Positions 54,074 through 63,622 are shown, numbered from the stretch's first letter. The stretch: DNA of 64,000 nucleotides from Aliikangiella sp. G2MR2-5 (GCF_015687155.1 NZ_JADPQF010000004.1:434001-498000), one strand, 5' to 3'. Made by a program: numbers and translations. Notes: generated from the letters alone by a model not told the origin.

Positions 54074-56566
54074 ATGAAACAAAAAACTTATCTGGTCTTG
54101 ATCGGCGCTTTGTGGACGTCGGTTGTGAATGCCGCGCCGAATGAACTGTTCATCTCTGAGTACATCGAGGGTAGTAGTTACAATAAAGCGTTGGAGTTTG
54201 CAAACTTATCTGATGACCCAATTGATCTTTCTTCATATCAGGTTAAATTTTATTTCAATGGTAGCGCTTCCGCAGGCATGACTATTGATCTTCATGGAGT
54301 ACTGGAACGTAATACGACCTATGTTATTGCCCATGCAAACGCAGATAGTGCAGTTCTGTCGATAGCAAATCAAATTCAGGGGGGAAGCTGGTTTAATGGC
54401 AATGATGCTGTGGAGCTGGTTAAAAATGGTCTGCTTGTAGACTCTTTGGGACAGGTTGGTGTTGATCCCGGCGCTGAGTGGGGAACGGCTAACGAAAGCA
54501 CCAAAGACAATACACTGAGAAGAGTCATGCCTCTTTCCAGTGGTGATATTGATTCCTCTGATACATTTATTCCAGCGCAGCAGTGGCATGGTTTCAGCCA
54601 AAACACATTTGATGGACTTGGCAAGCTGGACTCTTCTGACAACGATAGTGGAGGGGGCGACTCGACTTTTGCTTGTGGAGAACCTGCTGATTATATTCAT
54701 CAACTTCAGGGAAATGCCAGTTCGACGACGATGTTTGGCCAATCGGTTGTTGTTGAAGGTATTGTTGTAGGAGATTTTCAGGGGAGTGACAAATTACACG
54801 GTTTTTTCTTACAGGAAGAAATTGTTGACTACGATGATGATAATTCAACTTCGGAAGGGATTTTTGTTTATGATCATTCATTCGGGGTTGATGTAAATAT
54901 CGGCGATCGCGTTCGAGTTGCTGGAAAGGCTGGCGAGTACGGCGGAATGACCCAAGTTTCATCTATAACCGACTTATTAGTCTGTGACTATGACATGACT
55001 TATGAAACCAGAACTTTAAGTTTACCATTACAATCGGTCAAATCTTTAGAATCGGTTGAGGGCATGCATGTTCGTTTTACACAAACATTAACGGTTTCGG
55101 AAAACTATAATCTTGGGCGTTACGGCGAGTTAGTGCTTTCAAACGGCCGGCTATATAATCCGACCAATGTGGTAGCACCGGGAACTGAAGCTAATATCAT
55201 GCAACATGCAAATGATCTCAATCGTATTATCCTGGATGATGGTAGTCGTACTCAAAACCCGGAAAACATTATCCATCCCCAGCCGGAACTTTCTGCATTT
55301 AATTCAGTTCGTGGTGGTGATAGTGTTGAAAATGTCGCAGGTGTTATACAGGATGCGTTTGGTGCGTATCGTATTCAACCGACAACTACACCTGATTTTG
55401 TTGCAAGCAATCCTCGAACAAACAAAGCATTGATTAAAGCCGCGCCACTTAAAGTAGCCAGTTTCAACGTGCTGAATTACTTTAACGGTGATGGACAAGG
55501 TAGCGGTTTTCCTACTGCTCGCGGTGCTACAAATTATGAAGAATTCACGCGACAAAAGGCAAAAATTGTGGCTGCGCTGATTGCAATGGAAGCCGATATT
55601 ATTGGTCTGATGGAATTGGAAAACGATGGATATGATAGGCGTAGTGCGATTGCTGATCTAGTCGAGGCCCTCAATCAATCAAGTGGGGAGGTCTTTAATT
55701 ATATCCGTCCGCAAGAAAGTCAATTAGGAGGCGATGCCATCGCAGTCGGAATGATCTATAACACTTCCAGAGTTATTCCTATAGGTCAAGCTGCGACGCT
55801 TAATTCGGGGGCTTTTGCTGACAAAAATCGACAACCTCTGGCGCATTCATTCCGCGAAATCGAATCCAATGGCGAGTTTACAGTTGTGGTCAATCATTTT
55901 AAGTCCAAGGGAAGCTGTCCGAGTGGCTCAAGTGATGAAAACTCGGATCAGAAAGATGGTCAGGGATGCTGGAATTGGAAAAGAACAGAAGGTGCGCTTC
56001 AGCTAACTAGCTGGTTGAAAAACAGCCCCACTGGAATTAAAGATAAAGACGTACTGATTATCGGTGATCTTAACGCCTACGCTATGGAAGACCCGGTTAC
56101 CAGCATTGAAGCAAAAGGCTATGTTAACCTAATTAAGAAGTTCGGAGGCTATAAAGCATATTCTTATGTTTTTTATGGCCAGGCAGGGTCACTTGATCAT
56201 GCGCTAGCAAGTCCTAACCTGGAACGACAAATTGTTGATGCAACCGAGTGGCATATCAATACTGATGAGCCCAAGGTACTTGACTACAATATTGAGTATA
56301 AGTCCAGTGAGCAGGTGAATAGTTTATATAGTGCAGATTTCTATCGAGCCTCAGATCATGACCCTGTCATTGTTGGGCTCGATCTCAAACCCGAAAATGA
56401 TATCAACAATGACGGACGATTAGATGTTAAAGATCTGTTGATGCTGGTTCACCACTTTAATCAAAATGCGTCAGGAAAAAAACGAAGGTTTGATTTCTAT
56501 CGAGATCAGAAAATTAACGTGAAAGACTTGGTGGCCTGGTTTAAAGCAATTAGAAATAGTAAATAG
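54074..56566 (+). CDS. ExeM/NucH-type extracellular endonuclease with dockerin-like tail
   Basis: 830 residues with a signal peptide (about 1-21). An LTD domain follows (LFISEYIEGSSYNKALEF), then an OB-fold-like region and an endonuclease/exonuclease/phosphatase domain with KVASFNVLNYFNGDGQG, LMELENDGYDRRSAIADL and the catalytic DHDPV motif (ADFYRASDHDPVIVGLDL). Secreted nucleases of this family degrade extracellular DNA for nutrients or biofilm control. The last 55 residues hold two dockerin-like calcium-binding repeats (DINNDGRLDVKDLLML and FYRDQKINVKDLVAWF) in place of the sorting tail often seen in relatives. The gene is single; a palindrome follows. Confidence 0.92.
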   Translation: MKQKTYLVLIGALWTSVVNAAPNELFISEYIEGSSYNKALEFANLSDDPIDLSSYQVKFYFNGSASAGMTIDLHGVLERNTTYVIAHANADSAVLSIANQIQGGSWFNGNDAVELVKNGLLVDSLGQVGVDPGAEWGTANESTKDNTLRRVMPLSSGDIDSSDTFIPAQQWHGFSQNTFDGLGKLDSSDNDSGGGDSTFACGEPADYIHQLQGNASSTTMFGQSVVVEGIVVGDFQGSDKLHGFFLQEEIVDYDDDNSTSEGIFVYDHSFGVDVNIGDRVRVAGKAGEYGGMTQVSSITDLLVCDYDMTYETRTLSLPLQSVKSLESVEGMHVRFTQTLTVSENYNLGRYGELVLSNGRLYNPTNVVAPGTEANIMQHANDLNRIILDDGSRTQNPENIIHPQPELSAFNSVRGGDSVENVAGVIQDAFGAYRIQPTTTPDFVASNPRTNKALIKAAPLKVASFNVLNYFNGDGQGSGFPTARGATNYEEFTRQKAKIVAALIAMEADIIGLMELENDGYDRRSAIADLVEALNQSSGEVFNYIRPQESQLGGDAIAVGMIYNTSRVIPIGQAATLNSGAFADKNRQPLAHSFREIESNGEFTVVVNHFKSKGSCPSGSSDENSDQKDGQGCWNWKRTEGALQLTSWLKNSPTGIKDKDVLIIGDLNAYAMEDPVTSIEAKGYVNLIKKFGGYKAYSYVFYGQAGSLDHALASPNLERQIVDATEWHINTDEPKVLDYNIEYKSSEQVNSLYSADFYRASDHDPVIVGLDLKPENDINNDGRLDVKDLLMLVHHFNQNASGKKRRFDFYRDQKINVKDLVAWFKAIRNSK

Positions 56567-56589
56567 CGTTGGTATTCGCTAAAAATGAA

Positions 56590-56619
56590 GCTTAAAGTGT
56601 ACTCGAGTACACTTTAAGC
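56590..56619. terminator. Perfect 30-base palindrome between convergent genes
   Basis: GCTTAAAGTGTACTC is followed directly by its exact complement GAGTACACTTTAAGC, with no loop. It lies 23 bases after the nuclease gene and 53 bases before the end of the convergent pilU. RNA from either strand would form a long stem, so it is probably a terminator; a dimeric protein-binding site is the alternative. There is no T-run. Confidence 0.6.
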
Positions 56620-56672
56620 GAACAGCTGTTGAGGCTTATTTCTAACATAGATTATAAATCGATTTCTGGAAG

Positions 56673-58001
56673 TCACATATCAGGTTGTTTTTCCTCATCC
56701 TCCTTTTCATCTTTTTTCGGTTCCATAGGTTCGAGACTTAAGCCTCCAGTTGAAAAACTGGACTGCGATGGAGTGGTTTGTTTTTTCTCCTCAGGAGTTT
56801 CCACATTTGAAGATTGAGTTGGTGCTGATTCCATTAGTTTTGGTGGCGGCGCTTTGGGCGGCGAATCATTGGTTGAAGCATTAGCGTTTGTTGAAACTTG
56901 TTGCGCAGCAGGCCTTTCAGAAGACGCTTCCGATTCTCCTTCTTTTGCCGAGAGTCTGATTTTGAGAGCGAGGTTATTTTTCGAGTCAGCATTTTTAAGT
57001 GCTTCTTCCTGGGATATTTTGCCTGCCTTAAAGAGTTTAAACAACGCTGTGTCAAAGGTTTGCATGCCCTGGTTTTCAGATTTGGTCATGACCTCCTTAA
57101 CTTCGTCGACATGACCTTTCTTTATTAAGTCACACACTCTCGGTGTACCCAAAAGGATTTCAATTGCTGCGCAGCGTTTGCCATCAATGGTAGGAATTAA
57201 TCGCTGTGAAACAAAGGCCTGAAGATTTAGAGAAAGATCAAGGAAAAGTTGTTTATGTCTTTCTTCAGGGAAAAAATTGACTACTCGGTCCAGCGCCTGA
57301 TTTGCATTATTGGCGTGTAAAGTCGAAATACAAAGATGTCCGGTTTCAGCAAAAGCAAGTGCGTGCTCCATGGTTTCTGCATCTCGTATCTCGCCGATAA
57401 GGATAACATCAGGCGCTTGGCGTAAAGTATTTTTCAGGGCATCTTCGTAGCTGTCGGTATCGACTCCTACCTCTCGTTGATTAACGATAGATTTTTTATG
57501 TTTGTGGACAAATTCTACCGGGTCTTCAATCGTAATAATATGTCCGGCGGAATTGCTATTACGATAGTCAATCAACGCAGCAAGCGAGGTGGACTTACCG
57601 GAGCCAGTTCCTCCTACAAACAGAATTAATCCTCGTTTCTGCATGATCAGTTTCGGCAGAATATCTGGTAGATCGAGAGACCGCCAATTTGGGATATCGA
57701 CCTTAATCGACCGGATTACCATTGAAACTTGATTGCGCTGCTGAAAGATATTGACCCTGAAGCGGCCAACATTGGGTTCTGATATGGCCAGGTTCATTTC
57801 GGGCTTATGTTCGAACTCTTCTATTTGTTCTTTGCTCATCAAAGCATAAGCCATTTCTTTGACTTCTCCCGGCGCCATGATTTTTTTTTCTAACGCCATT
57901 AACTTGCCGTGAAATTTTGCGCTTGGTGGCGCACCTGTGGAAAGAAAGAGATCCGAGCCGTCTTTTTCGGTCAATATTTTTAGGTAGTCGAGTAATTCCA
58001 T
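56673..58001 (-). CDS. pilU: PilU type IV pilus retraction ATPase with long C-terminal tail
   Basis: 442 residues from the ATG at 58001 (a TTG at 58016 is less likely). The hexameric ATPase core is collinear with Pseudomonas PilU: Walker A GGTGSGKST at residues 130-138, the Asp box ITIEDPVEFVH, Walker B APDVILIGEIRDAETM and the His box GHLCISTLHANNANQ. PilU helps PilT retract type IV pili in twitching motility. Residues 355-442 form a Ser/Pro/Glu-rich, probably disordered tail absent from the usual 380-residue PilU. pilT, normally next to pilU, is not in the window. The gene is divergent from the CDF exporter. Confidence 0.9.
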   Translation of the reverse strand: MELLDYLKILTEKDGSDLFLSTGAPPSAKFHGKLMALEKKIMAPGEVKEMAYALMSKEQIEEFEHKPEMNLAISEPNVGRFRVNIFQQRNQVSMVIRSIKVDIPNWRSLDLPDILPKLIMQKRGLILFVGGTGSGKSTSLAALIDYRNSNSAGHIITIEDPVEFVHKHKKSIVNQREVGVDTDSYEDALKNTLRQAPDVILIGEIRDAETMEHALAFAETGHLCISTLHANNANQALDRVVNFFPEERHKQLFLDLSLNLQAFVSQRLIPTIDGKRCAAIEILLGTPRVCDLIKKGHVDEVKEVMTKSENQGMQTFDTALFKLFKAGKISQEEALKNADSKNNLALKIRLSAKEGESEASSERPAAQQVSTNANASTNDSPPKAPPPKLMESAPTQSSNVETPEEKKQTTPSQSSFSTGGLSLEPMEPKKDEKEDEEKQPDM

Positions 58002-58096
58002 GGGATTCCGATACAATATATTTGGGTTTGCCAGGGTTTATCACTGAGTATAGTTGACCTGTATCATTTCGCTTTGCGATGATAAACTTTAATTGA

Positions 58097-58115
58097 TCTA
58101 ATGATAATCATTCTC
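58097..58115 (+). promoter_or_regulatory. Fur box upstream of the CDF exporter
   Basis: TCTAATGATAATCATTCTC matches the 19-base Fur consensus GATAATGATAATCATTATC at 16 positions, including the whole central AATGATAATCATT. It lies about 55 bases before the CDF exporter start, and about 95 bases from the divergent pilU start. Iron-loaded Fur should bind here. Confidence 0.75.
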
Positions 58116-58169
58116 AATATGAGGTAATATATTACTATCCGGATACTCTAGCGTTAGTAGCACTCTGTA

Positions 58170-59108
58170 ATGAATAAAAACAATCATTCCATCAAATCCT
58201 GGGAACATGATCATAGCTTCGCTTTGCATAATCAAACAGGGGAGCGGAAAACCTGGTATGTGCTTTATCTAACTGCGGTAGTGATGCTGATAGAAATATT
58301 AGCTGGTAGCTTGTTTGGTTCAATGGCCCTACTGGCAGATGGTTGGCATATGGGAACGCATGTTGCGGCATTTATGATTACTCTATTTGCCTATCGATAT
58401 GCGCGTAAAAATGCCAACAATCCTGCATTTACATTTGGTACCGGAAAAGTGAGCGTGCTAGGTGGTTTCGCAAGCGCGGTGGCGTTAGCTGTAGTTGCCC
58501 TGGTTATGGCTATCGAATCCATTTTTCGAATAGTTGAACCGCATAGTATTCAATTCAACGAAGCTATAGGTGTTGCTATCTTGGGGCTTGTCGTCAATTT
58601 GGTGAGTGCATTTTTGTTAATGGACCACCATCATGAGCATGCTCATGAACACGGTCATTCACACGATCACAATTTACGGGCTGCCTATATGCATGTATTG
58701 GCTGATGCGCTTACTTCTGTTCTGGCAATTGTCGCACTGTTCGCCGGTAAATATTTCGGCTGGTATTGGATGGATCCTACAATGGGTATTGTCGGCGCGA
58801 TTATTATTGCTCGTTGGTCTTTTGGACTGGTAAGGCAAACGGGACCAATTTTGCTGGACGCGAGCGCAACTACACCAGATAAGTCGGCAGTAGTCGCTGC
58901 TATCGAAGCCGATGCCGATAATCAGGTCGTTGACTGTCATATTTGGCAAATCGGTTCTAATCACTATGCTTTGATATTATCGATAGTGACTCATTCACCT
59001 AATCGCGTGGAACACTATAAGGAGCTATTGAGCGACTTTACCTCACTCGAGCACATTACTGTTGAAGTGAATGAGTGTCGCCAGCCAGAATGCGAAAGGC
59101 TGGCGTAA
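58170..59108 (+). CDS. dmeF: CDF family divalent metal exporter, DmeF-like
   Basis: 312 residues with six membrane helices. The metal-site motifs are SMALLADGWHMGTHV in helix 2 and AYMHVLADALTSVLA in helix 5, whose His and Asp residues form the transport site. A His-rich loop (MDHHHEHAHEHGHSHDHN) lies between helices 4 and 5, and the short N-terminus WEHDHSF also carries histidines, as in DmeF-type cobalt/nickel exporters. It exports divalent metal for proton exchange. The Fur box at 58097-58115 suggests iron-dependent control. A CGCCAGCC/GGCTGGCG hairpin overlaps its last codons. Confidence 0.88.
   Translation: MNKNNHSIKSWEHDHSFALHNQTGERKTWYVLYLTAVVMLIEILAGSLFGSMALLADGWHMGTHVAAFMITLFAYRYARKNANNPAFTFGTGKVSVLGGFASAVALAVVALVMAIESIFRIVEPHSIQFNEAIGVAILGLVVNLVSAFLLMDHHHEHAHEHGHSHDHNLRAAYMHVLADALTSVLAIVALFAGKYFGWYWMDPTMGIVGAIIIARWSFGLVRQTGPILLDASATTPDKSAVVAAIEADADNQVVDCHIWQIGSNHYALILSIVTHSPNRVEHYKELLSDFTSLEHITVEVNECRQPECERLA
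59079..59105. terminator. Hairpin at the convergent end of the CDF exporter and phnA
   Basis: CGCCAGCC (59079-59086) pairs with GGCTGGCG (59098-59105) around an 11-base loop, inside the last codons of the exporter. The same CGCCAGC/GCTGGCG stem is used at 3877-3899. No T-run follows directly on either strand. Confidence 0.45.
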
Positions 59109-59114
59109 CTGCAA

Positions 59115-59456
59115 TCAGGCTTTTTTAACAAATTCTGATTTCAACATCATTTGGCCGATGCCGTCGATTTTACAGTCTATATTGTGATCTCCGTCGACCA
59201 ATCGATTAATCTTTACCTTAGTACCGATTTTGGCGACAGAAGAAGAACCTTTGACTTTAAGATCTTTGATTAGTGTGACATGGTCTCCATCTTGTAGCTG
59301 GTTTCCATGAACATCCTTTACGATAAGCTGCTCTGTATTATCTGATTCTGCACCAGGTTTCCATTCGTTGCCACACTCCGGACAAACAAATAAGTCACGA
59401 TCAGGGTAGGCATATTCTGAGTTGCAGCTTGGGCAAGGTGGGATAGTATCGCTCAT
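59115..59456 (-). CDS. phnA: PhnA (YjdM) family zinc-ribbon protein
   Basis: 113 residues. The N-terminus has a zinc ribbon [25 protein letters not shown] with two CxxC pairs, and the C-terminus has the beta-rich PhnA domain with [17 protein letters not shown]. The family was named for alkylphosphonate use, but E. coli PhnA is outside the phosphonate operon and its role is unclear. The length is normal. The gene is convergent with the CDF exporter, whose stop lies six bases away, and is followed on the right by yhbY in the same direction. Confidence 0.9.
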   Translation of the reverse strand: MSDTIPPCPSCNSEYAYPDRDLFVCPECGNEWKPGAESDNTEQLIVKDVHGNQLQDGDHVTLIKDLKVKGSSSVAKIGTKVKINRLVDGDHNIDCKIDGIGQMMLKSEFVKKA

Positions 59457-59489
59457 TGGCTAAATCCTGGGTATCAGTTGAAAGAGGGC

Positions 59490-59786
59490 TTATTTGGGAA
59501 GTGCAATTTTCGCATCTTTATTGCGCTTAAAAAGCGTAACCACATGACCGACTCGCTGAATAAAGCTCGCTTTTGTTTTTTGGGTGAGCTTTTCTATCAT
59601 CTGTTCGCGCTCTTCTCGTTCTTCGGCGCGAATTTTGATTTTAATAAGTTCATGGGCGTTTAGCGCTACTAATGTTTCTTCAATTACAGATTCAGTAAGC
59701 CCTTTGTCGCCAACAATTACAACTGGTTTTAGATCGTGAGCAAGTCCGCGCAGGTGACGAATTTGCTTATTGGTTAGTTTACTCAT
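59490..59786 (-). CDS. yhbY: Ribosome-associated RNA-binding protein YhbY
   Basis: 98 residues from the ATG at 59786 (in-frame starts further up add 32 poorly conserved residues). It is a single CRS1-YhbY (CRM) domain protein with LTNKQIRHLRGLAHDLKPVVIVGDKGLTESVIEE, holding the GxxG-like loop, and HELIKIKIRAEEREER after it. YhbY associates with the 50S ribosomal precursor and RNA. It is divergent from rlmE, a 23S rRNA methyltransferase gene, the usual arrangement in gammaproteobacteria, supporting a role in large-subunit assembly. Confidence 0.95.
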   Translation of the reverse strand: MSKLTNKQIRHLRGLAHDLKPVVIVGDKGLTESVIEETLVALNAHELIKIKIRAEEREEREQMIEKLTQKTKASFIQRVGHVVTLFKRNKDAKIALPK

Positions 59787-59995
59787 GTTAATAATAATAA
59801 AATTACGGAAATTAGCGCTAATTTTAACATTTATCCGTTTAATTTGAGATAATAATTTGCGGTGAGTGGAAGAAATCGGCAATTTATTTCAGTCTGAGGT
59901 CGAAGTTTAGTTATCAATTCAAAATAGTTGAGCGACTGAATAATCCACTATTATGAAGATCTGAATCTGAACAAATAACGTATTGTTAGATAATT

Positions 59996-60616
59996 ATGGC
60001 AAAAAGTAAAAGTAGCAAAAGCTGGCTTAAAGAACATTTTGACGATGAGTTTGTCAAACGGGCTCAGGATGAGGGGGTACGCTCTCGTGCTGTGTATAAA
60101 TTGGAAGAGCTGGATCTGAAAGATAAACTTCTGGCCCCTGGTATTACAATGGTTGACCTGGGGGCGGCACCTGGCGGGTGGTCGGAATATGCAGCAAAAA
60201 AGGTTGGTGGTAAGGGTAAAATCATTGCGACCGATATATTGCCAATGGATTATCTTGATGGGGTCGAGTTTATTCAGGGCGATTTTCGAGAAGACGAGGT
60301 ACTTGAGGCTATCTTGGATGCGATGAATAATGAAAATGCTGACCTTGTAATTTCTGATATGGCCCCCAATATAAGCGGAGTAGGAGCGATAGATCAGCCT
60401 GCGTCTATGTATCTGGTAGAGCTTGCACTCGATTTGGCACGTCAAATACTGAAACCCGGCGGCAGTTTTCTTGTTAAAGTCTTTCAGGGAGAAGGGTTTG
60501 ACCAGTACAAGAAAGATGTAGCCAGTAGCTTTAAAGTCGTTAAGGTGAGAAAACCAAAAGCCTCCAGAGCTCGCTCACGAGAGGTCTATCTGTTAGGCGT
60601 TGGGTTTACCGGTTAG
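59996..60616 (+). CDS. rlmE: 23S rRNA (uridine(2552)-2'-O)-methyltransferase RlmE
   Basis: 206 residues, the usual length of RrmJ/FtsJ. It starts with [35 protein letters not shown], containing the first catalytic Lys. The SAM motif [15 protein letters not shown] follows, then the catalytic Asp in LVISDMAPN, Lys in [13 protein letters not shown], and the [16 protein letters not shown] ending. RlmE methylates U2552 in the ribosomal A-loop, late in 50S assembly. It is upstream of ftsH in a conserved order, although here 274 bases separate them, so ftsH likely has its own promoter. Confidence 0.97.
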   Translation: MAKSKSSKSWLKEHFDDEFVKRAQDEGVRSRAVYKLEELDLKDKLLAPGITMVDLGAAPGGWSEYAAKKVGGKGKIIATDILPMDYLDGVEFIQGDFREDEVLEAILDAMNNENADLVISDMAPNISGVGAIDQPASMYLVELALDLARQILKPGGSFLVKVFQGEGFDQYKKDVASSFKVVKVRKPKASRARSREVYLLGVGFTG

Positions 60617-60890
60617 CTCGATGGCAAGTGCCATACAAAGCGTTATGAATCGAATTACATTCTAAAGCAAGATTAAACAAAGCCCAGGAATGTTAAAAAG
60701 ACTAAACTTTTATTAAAAACAAGCGATACATAACACATTGCGAAACAATTTATAGTTTGTTTTTATTGTGAATCGATGGTTAAAAAGTTGATAATGAAGG
60801 GATAATCGCCCCCTTTTTAGTAATCGACCTGGAATGAGGTTCGAACTTGTTGAAATGGCGACATAAAGAGAGTGAATAGAGGAACAGAAT

Positions 60891-62810
60891 TTGAACGATA
60901 TGACCAAGAATATCTTGCTCTGGCTAGTAATTGGACTAGTCCTGGTTTCCGTTTTCAAGAATTTTGAAAGCGCACAAACCCAGTCTGGCGAGGTAGCTTT
61001 TTCCCAGTTAATGAAAGACATCGATCGTGGACGAGTCAGTGATATCAAGGTGTCAGGTTTATCTATAAAAGCTAAATTGACTTCGGGTCAGGAAGTTACT
61101 TCTGAAATTCCCTATGGCGCACAGGAGAAACTTGCCGAAAAAGCCATAGAAAAAGGGATTTCATACACCGGTGAAGAGCCAGAAGGTGACAGTACTTTGC
61201 TGACCATTTTTATTTCATGGTTCCCGATGTTGCTGTTGATTGGAGTCTGGATTTTCTTTATGCGTCAGATGCAAGGTGGCGGAAAAGGCGGCGCAATGAG
61301 CTTTGGTAAAAGCAAAGCAAAGCTACTTAGTGAAGATCAAATCAAAACCACTTTTGCTGATGTTGCAGGCTGTGAAGAGGCTAAGGAAGAAGTTGCAGAG
61401 CTAGTGGACTTCTTGCGAGAGCCGGGCAAATTCCAAAAGCTAGGTGGCAAAATTCCTCGAGGAGTACTCATGGTGGGGCCTCCAGGAACCGGTAAGACCC
61501 TTTTAGCCAAAGCTATTTCAGGAGAAGCCAAAGTTCCGTTCTTCACTATTTCCGGGTCTGATTTTGTCGAAATGTTCGTTGGTGTTGGAGCTTCTCGTGT
61601 GAGAGATATGTTTGCAGAAGCCAAAAAACAGGCTCCTTGCATTATCTTTATTGACGAAATTGATGCGGTAGGACGTCATCGTGGTGCTGGTCTTGGTGGT
61701 GGTCACGATGAGCGTGAACAGACCTTAAACCAGTTGTTGGTTGAAATGGACGGATTCGACGGTGGCGAAGGTGTAATTGTTATCGCTGCAACAAACCGCC
61801 CTGATGTTCTCGATCCTGCGCTACTGAGACCTGGGCGTTTTGACCGTCAGGTAACTGTTGGCCTGCCTGATATTAAAGGTCGTGAACAAATAATTAAAGT
61901 ACATATGCGGAAAGTGCCATTAGCTGACGATGTTGATCCCAATGCTATTGCTCGAGGCACTCCAGGCTTTTCAGGCGCAGACCTGGCGAATCTGGTGAAT
62001 GAAGCGGCTTTGTTTGCTGCTAAAGCCAACAGTCGAACCGTTACCCAGGAGTTCTTTGAAAAAGCTAAAGACAAAATACTCATGGGAACCGAGCGTCGTT
62101 CTATGGTTATGGATGAAAAAGAAAAGCTGAATACTGCATGGCATGAAGCCGGACACGCAATTGTTGGTCGATTGGTACCGAGCCATGATCCGGTTTACAA
62201 GGTATCTATCATTCCACGCGGACGAGCGCTTGGTGTAACTATGTATTTGCCCGAACAGGACAGGTTTAGTTACAGTAAAGAATACCTCGAGAGCCAGCTA
62301 TCTTCGCTCTATGGTGGGCGTATTGCTGAAGAGATGTTAAATGGTCCAGATCAGGTTACTACCGGAGCATCTAACGATATTCAAAGAGCTACCGATATCG
62401 CACGTAACATGATTACTCAATGGGGATTCTCCGAAAAGCTGGGGCCATTGACATATGCTGAAGATGAGGGTGAAGTGTTTCTTGGACGCTCAGTAACCCA
62501 AACCAAACACGTATCTGACGATACTGCCAAGATCATTGATCAGGAAATCAAAGATCTTATCGCTAAAAACTATCAGCGCGCTGAACGCTTGTTAATGGAG
62601 AATCGTGACAAGCTGGAGATTATGGCGGAAGCTTTGATGAAGTATGAGACTATCGACGCCAAGCAAATTGACGATATTATGCAAGGCAAGCCACCGAGAC
62701 CGCCAGAAGGTTGGAACGATAATGATAAACCGACAGCGCCAACTACAAGCGAAAAAAAGGAAAGTAAAGAGAACAAGGGCCCAATCGGCGGTCCAGCCGA
62801 ACAACCTTAA
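60891..62810 (+). CDS. ftsH: ATP-dependent zinc metalloprotease FtsH
   Basis: 639 residues. Two N-terminal membrane helices flank a periplasmic domain. The AAA+ module follows, with Walker A GPPGTGKT at residues 196-203, Walker [12 protein letters not shown] and the SRH region [19 protein letters not shown]. The zinc protease has HEAGH at 418-422. FtsH degrades misassembled membrane proteins and LpxC. The TTG at 60891 is taken as the start: AGAGGA lies seven bases upstream, and the N-terminus [15 protein letters not shown] matches the MSDMAKN start of relatives. Downstream is a terminator, so folP and glmM, which often follow ftsH, are not here. Confidence 0.97.
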   Translation: MNDMTKNILLWLVIGLVLVSVFKNFESAQTQSGEVAFSQLMKDIDRGRVSDIKVSGLSIKAKLTSGQEVTSEIPYGAQEKLAEKAIEKGISYTGEEPEGDSTLLTIFISWFPMLLLIGVWIFFMRQMQGGGKGGAMSFGKSKAKLLSEDQIKTTFADVAGCEEAKEEVAELVDFLREPGKFQKLGGKIPRGVLMVGPPGTGKTLLAKAISGEAKVPFFTISGSDFVEMFVGVGASRVRDMFAEAKKQAPCIIFIDEIDAVGRHRGAGLGGGHDEREQTLNQLLVEMDGFDGGEGVIVIAATNRPDVLDPALLRPGRFDRQVTVGLPDIKGREQIIKVHMRKVPLADDVDPNAIARGTPGFSGADLANLVNEAALFAAKANSRTVTQEFFEKAKDKILMGTERRSMVMDEKEKLNTAWHEAGHAIVGRLVPSHDPVYKVSIIPRGRALGVTMYLPEQDRFSYSKEYLESQLSSLYGGRIAEEMLNGPDQVTTGASNDIQRATDIARNMITQWGFSEKLGPLTYAEDEGEVFLGRSVTQTKHVSDDTAKIIDQEIKDLIAKNYQRAERLLMENRDKLEIMAEALMKYETIDAKQIDDIMQGKPPRPPEGWNDNDKPTAPTTSEKKESKENKGPIGGPAEQP

Positions 62811-62855
62811 GTTCTCATAAAGTTAAGTCATCTCGAACACTCGAGGTGTGCAGAG

Positions 62856-62897
62856 AAAGGCATCTGATGAATGAGAATTTCATAGGATGCCTTTTTT
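62856..62897 (+). terminator. Intrinsic terminator after ftsH
   Basis: AAAGGCATC (62856-62864) pairs with GATGCCTTT (62886-62894), and a T-run extends to 62897. The loop of 21 bases contains a small inner complementarity. It lies about 45 bases after the ftsH stop. Confidence 0.88.
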
Positions 62898-62986
62898 AGT
62901 TCTGTGGTATTACTTCGAGTTTGCAGTAGAGAGTTCTATTAATTTAATGCACTAAAAAGTATTCGATAATTTTCAGAGGTAGTTAG

Positions 62987-63622
62987 ATGAAACTAGATGA
63001 TGTTCGTAGAGAATATCTCCAAAAAGGTTTAAAGAGAAGCGAGCTCGATGAAGACCCTGTACAGCAGCTGGAAAAATGGCTGGGAGAAGCTGCTAATCTG
63101 GAATTGACTGATAATACCGCGATGACATTAGCAACCGTTGATGCTGATGGCCAACCTAGTCAAAGAGTTGTTCTACTTAAGCAGTTGGACCAGGATGGTT
63201 TAGTGTTCTATACCAATCTGAATAGTAAAAAAGCTCAGGATATTAAAGCAAATAGCAAAGTAAGTGCTAACTTTGCGTGGTTGCCGCTAGAACGACAGGT
63301 AAAGATTCAGGGCGTTGCGAGCAGAATTAGCAATGCTGAAGCCTTCAAGTATTTTGTTTCTCGTCCGCGTAATAGTCAGCTTGCTGCATGGGCTTCCAAT
63401 CAAAGCCAGCCTATTAGCTCTCGTCAGGTGTTAAAAAATGCATTTGAGCAGATGAAGTCGAAATTTTCTGATGGTGAAGTTCCCCTGCCCGACTTTTGGG
63501 GGGGCTACCGAATTAAGCCGACACTCTTTGAGTTTTGGCAAGGTGGCGGTGCCAGACTACATGATCGTTTTCAATATACACCTTCAGCGTTTGGATGGGA
63601 CATAAACCGGCTGGCGCCTTAG
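62987..63622 (+). CDS. pdxH: Pyridoxamine 5'-phosphate oxidase
   Basis: 211 residues. The N-terminus MKLDDVRREYLQKGLKRSELDEDP and the FMN-binding segment QRVVLLKQLDQDGLVFYTNL are characteristic, together with the FAWLPLERQVKIQGVASRI segment, SRPRNSQLAAWAS and the C-terminal WGGYRIKPTLFEFWQGGGARLHDRFQY. The enzyme oxidises pyridoxamine or pyridoxine 5'-phosphate to PLP using FMN and oxygen. It is a single gene with its own promoter between the ftsH terminator and the ATG at 62987, where AGAGG lies about nine bases upstream. Confidence 0.97.
   Translation: MKLDDVRREYLQKGLKRSELDEDPVQQLEKWLGEAANLELTDNTAMTLATVDADGQPSQRVVLLKQLDQDGLVFYTNLNSKKAQDIKANSKVSANFAWLPLERQVKIQGVASRISNAEAFKYFVSRPRNSQLAAWASNQSQPISSRQVLKNAFEQMKSKFSDGEVPLPDFWGGYRIKPTLFEFWQGGGARLHDRFQYTPSAFGWDINRLAP

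Noticed and set aside
54074-56566. PEP-CTERM or GlyGly-CTERM sorting tail on the nuclease
   Set aside because: The C-terminus has dockerin-like acidic repeats and no hydrophobic helix with a basic end, so it is not an exosortase or rhombosortase substrate by eye.
60780-60830. Weak AAGGG/CCCTT stem followed by T-run before ftsH
   Set aside because: The stem has only about four to five pairs and lies upstream of, not after, a gene in a position that does not match the rlmE stop closely.
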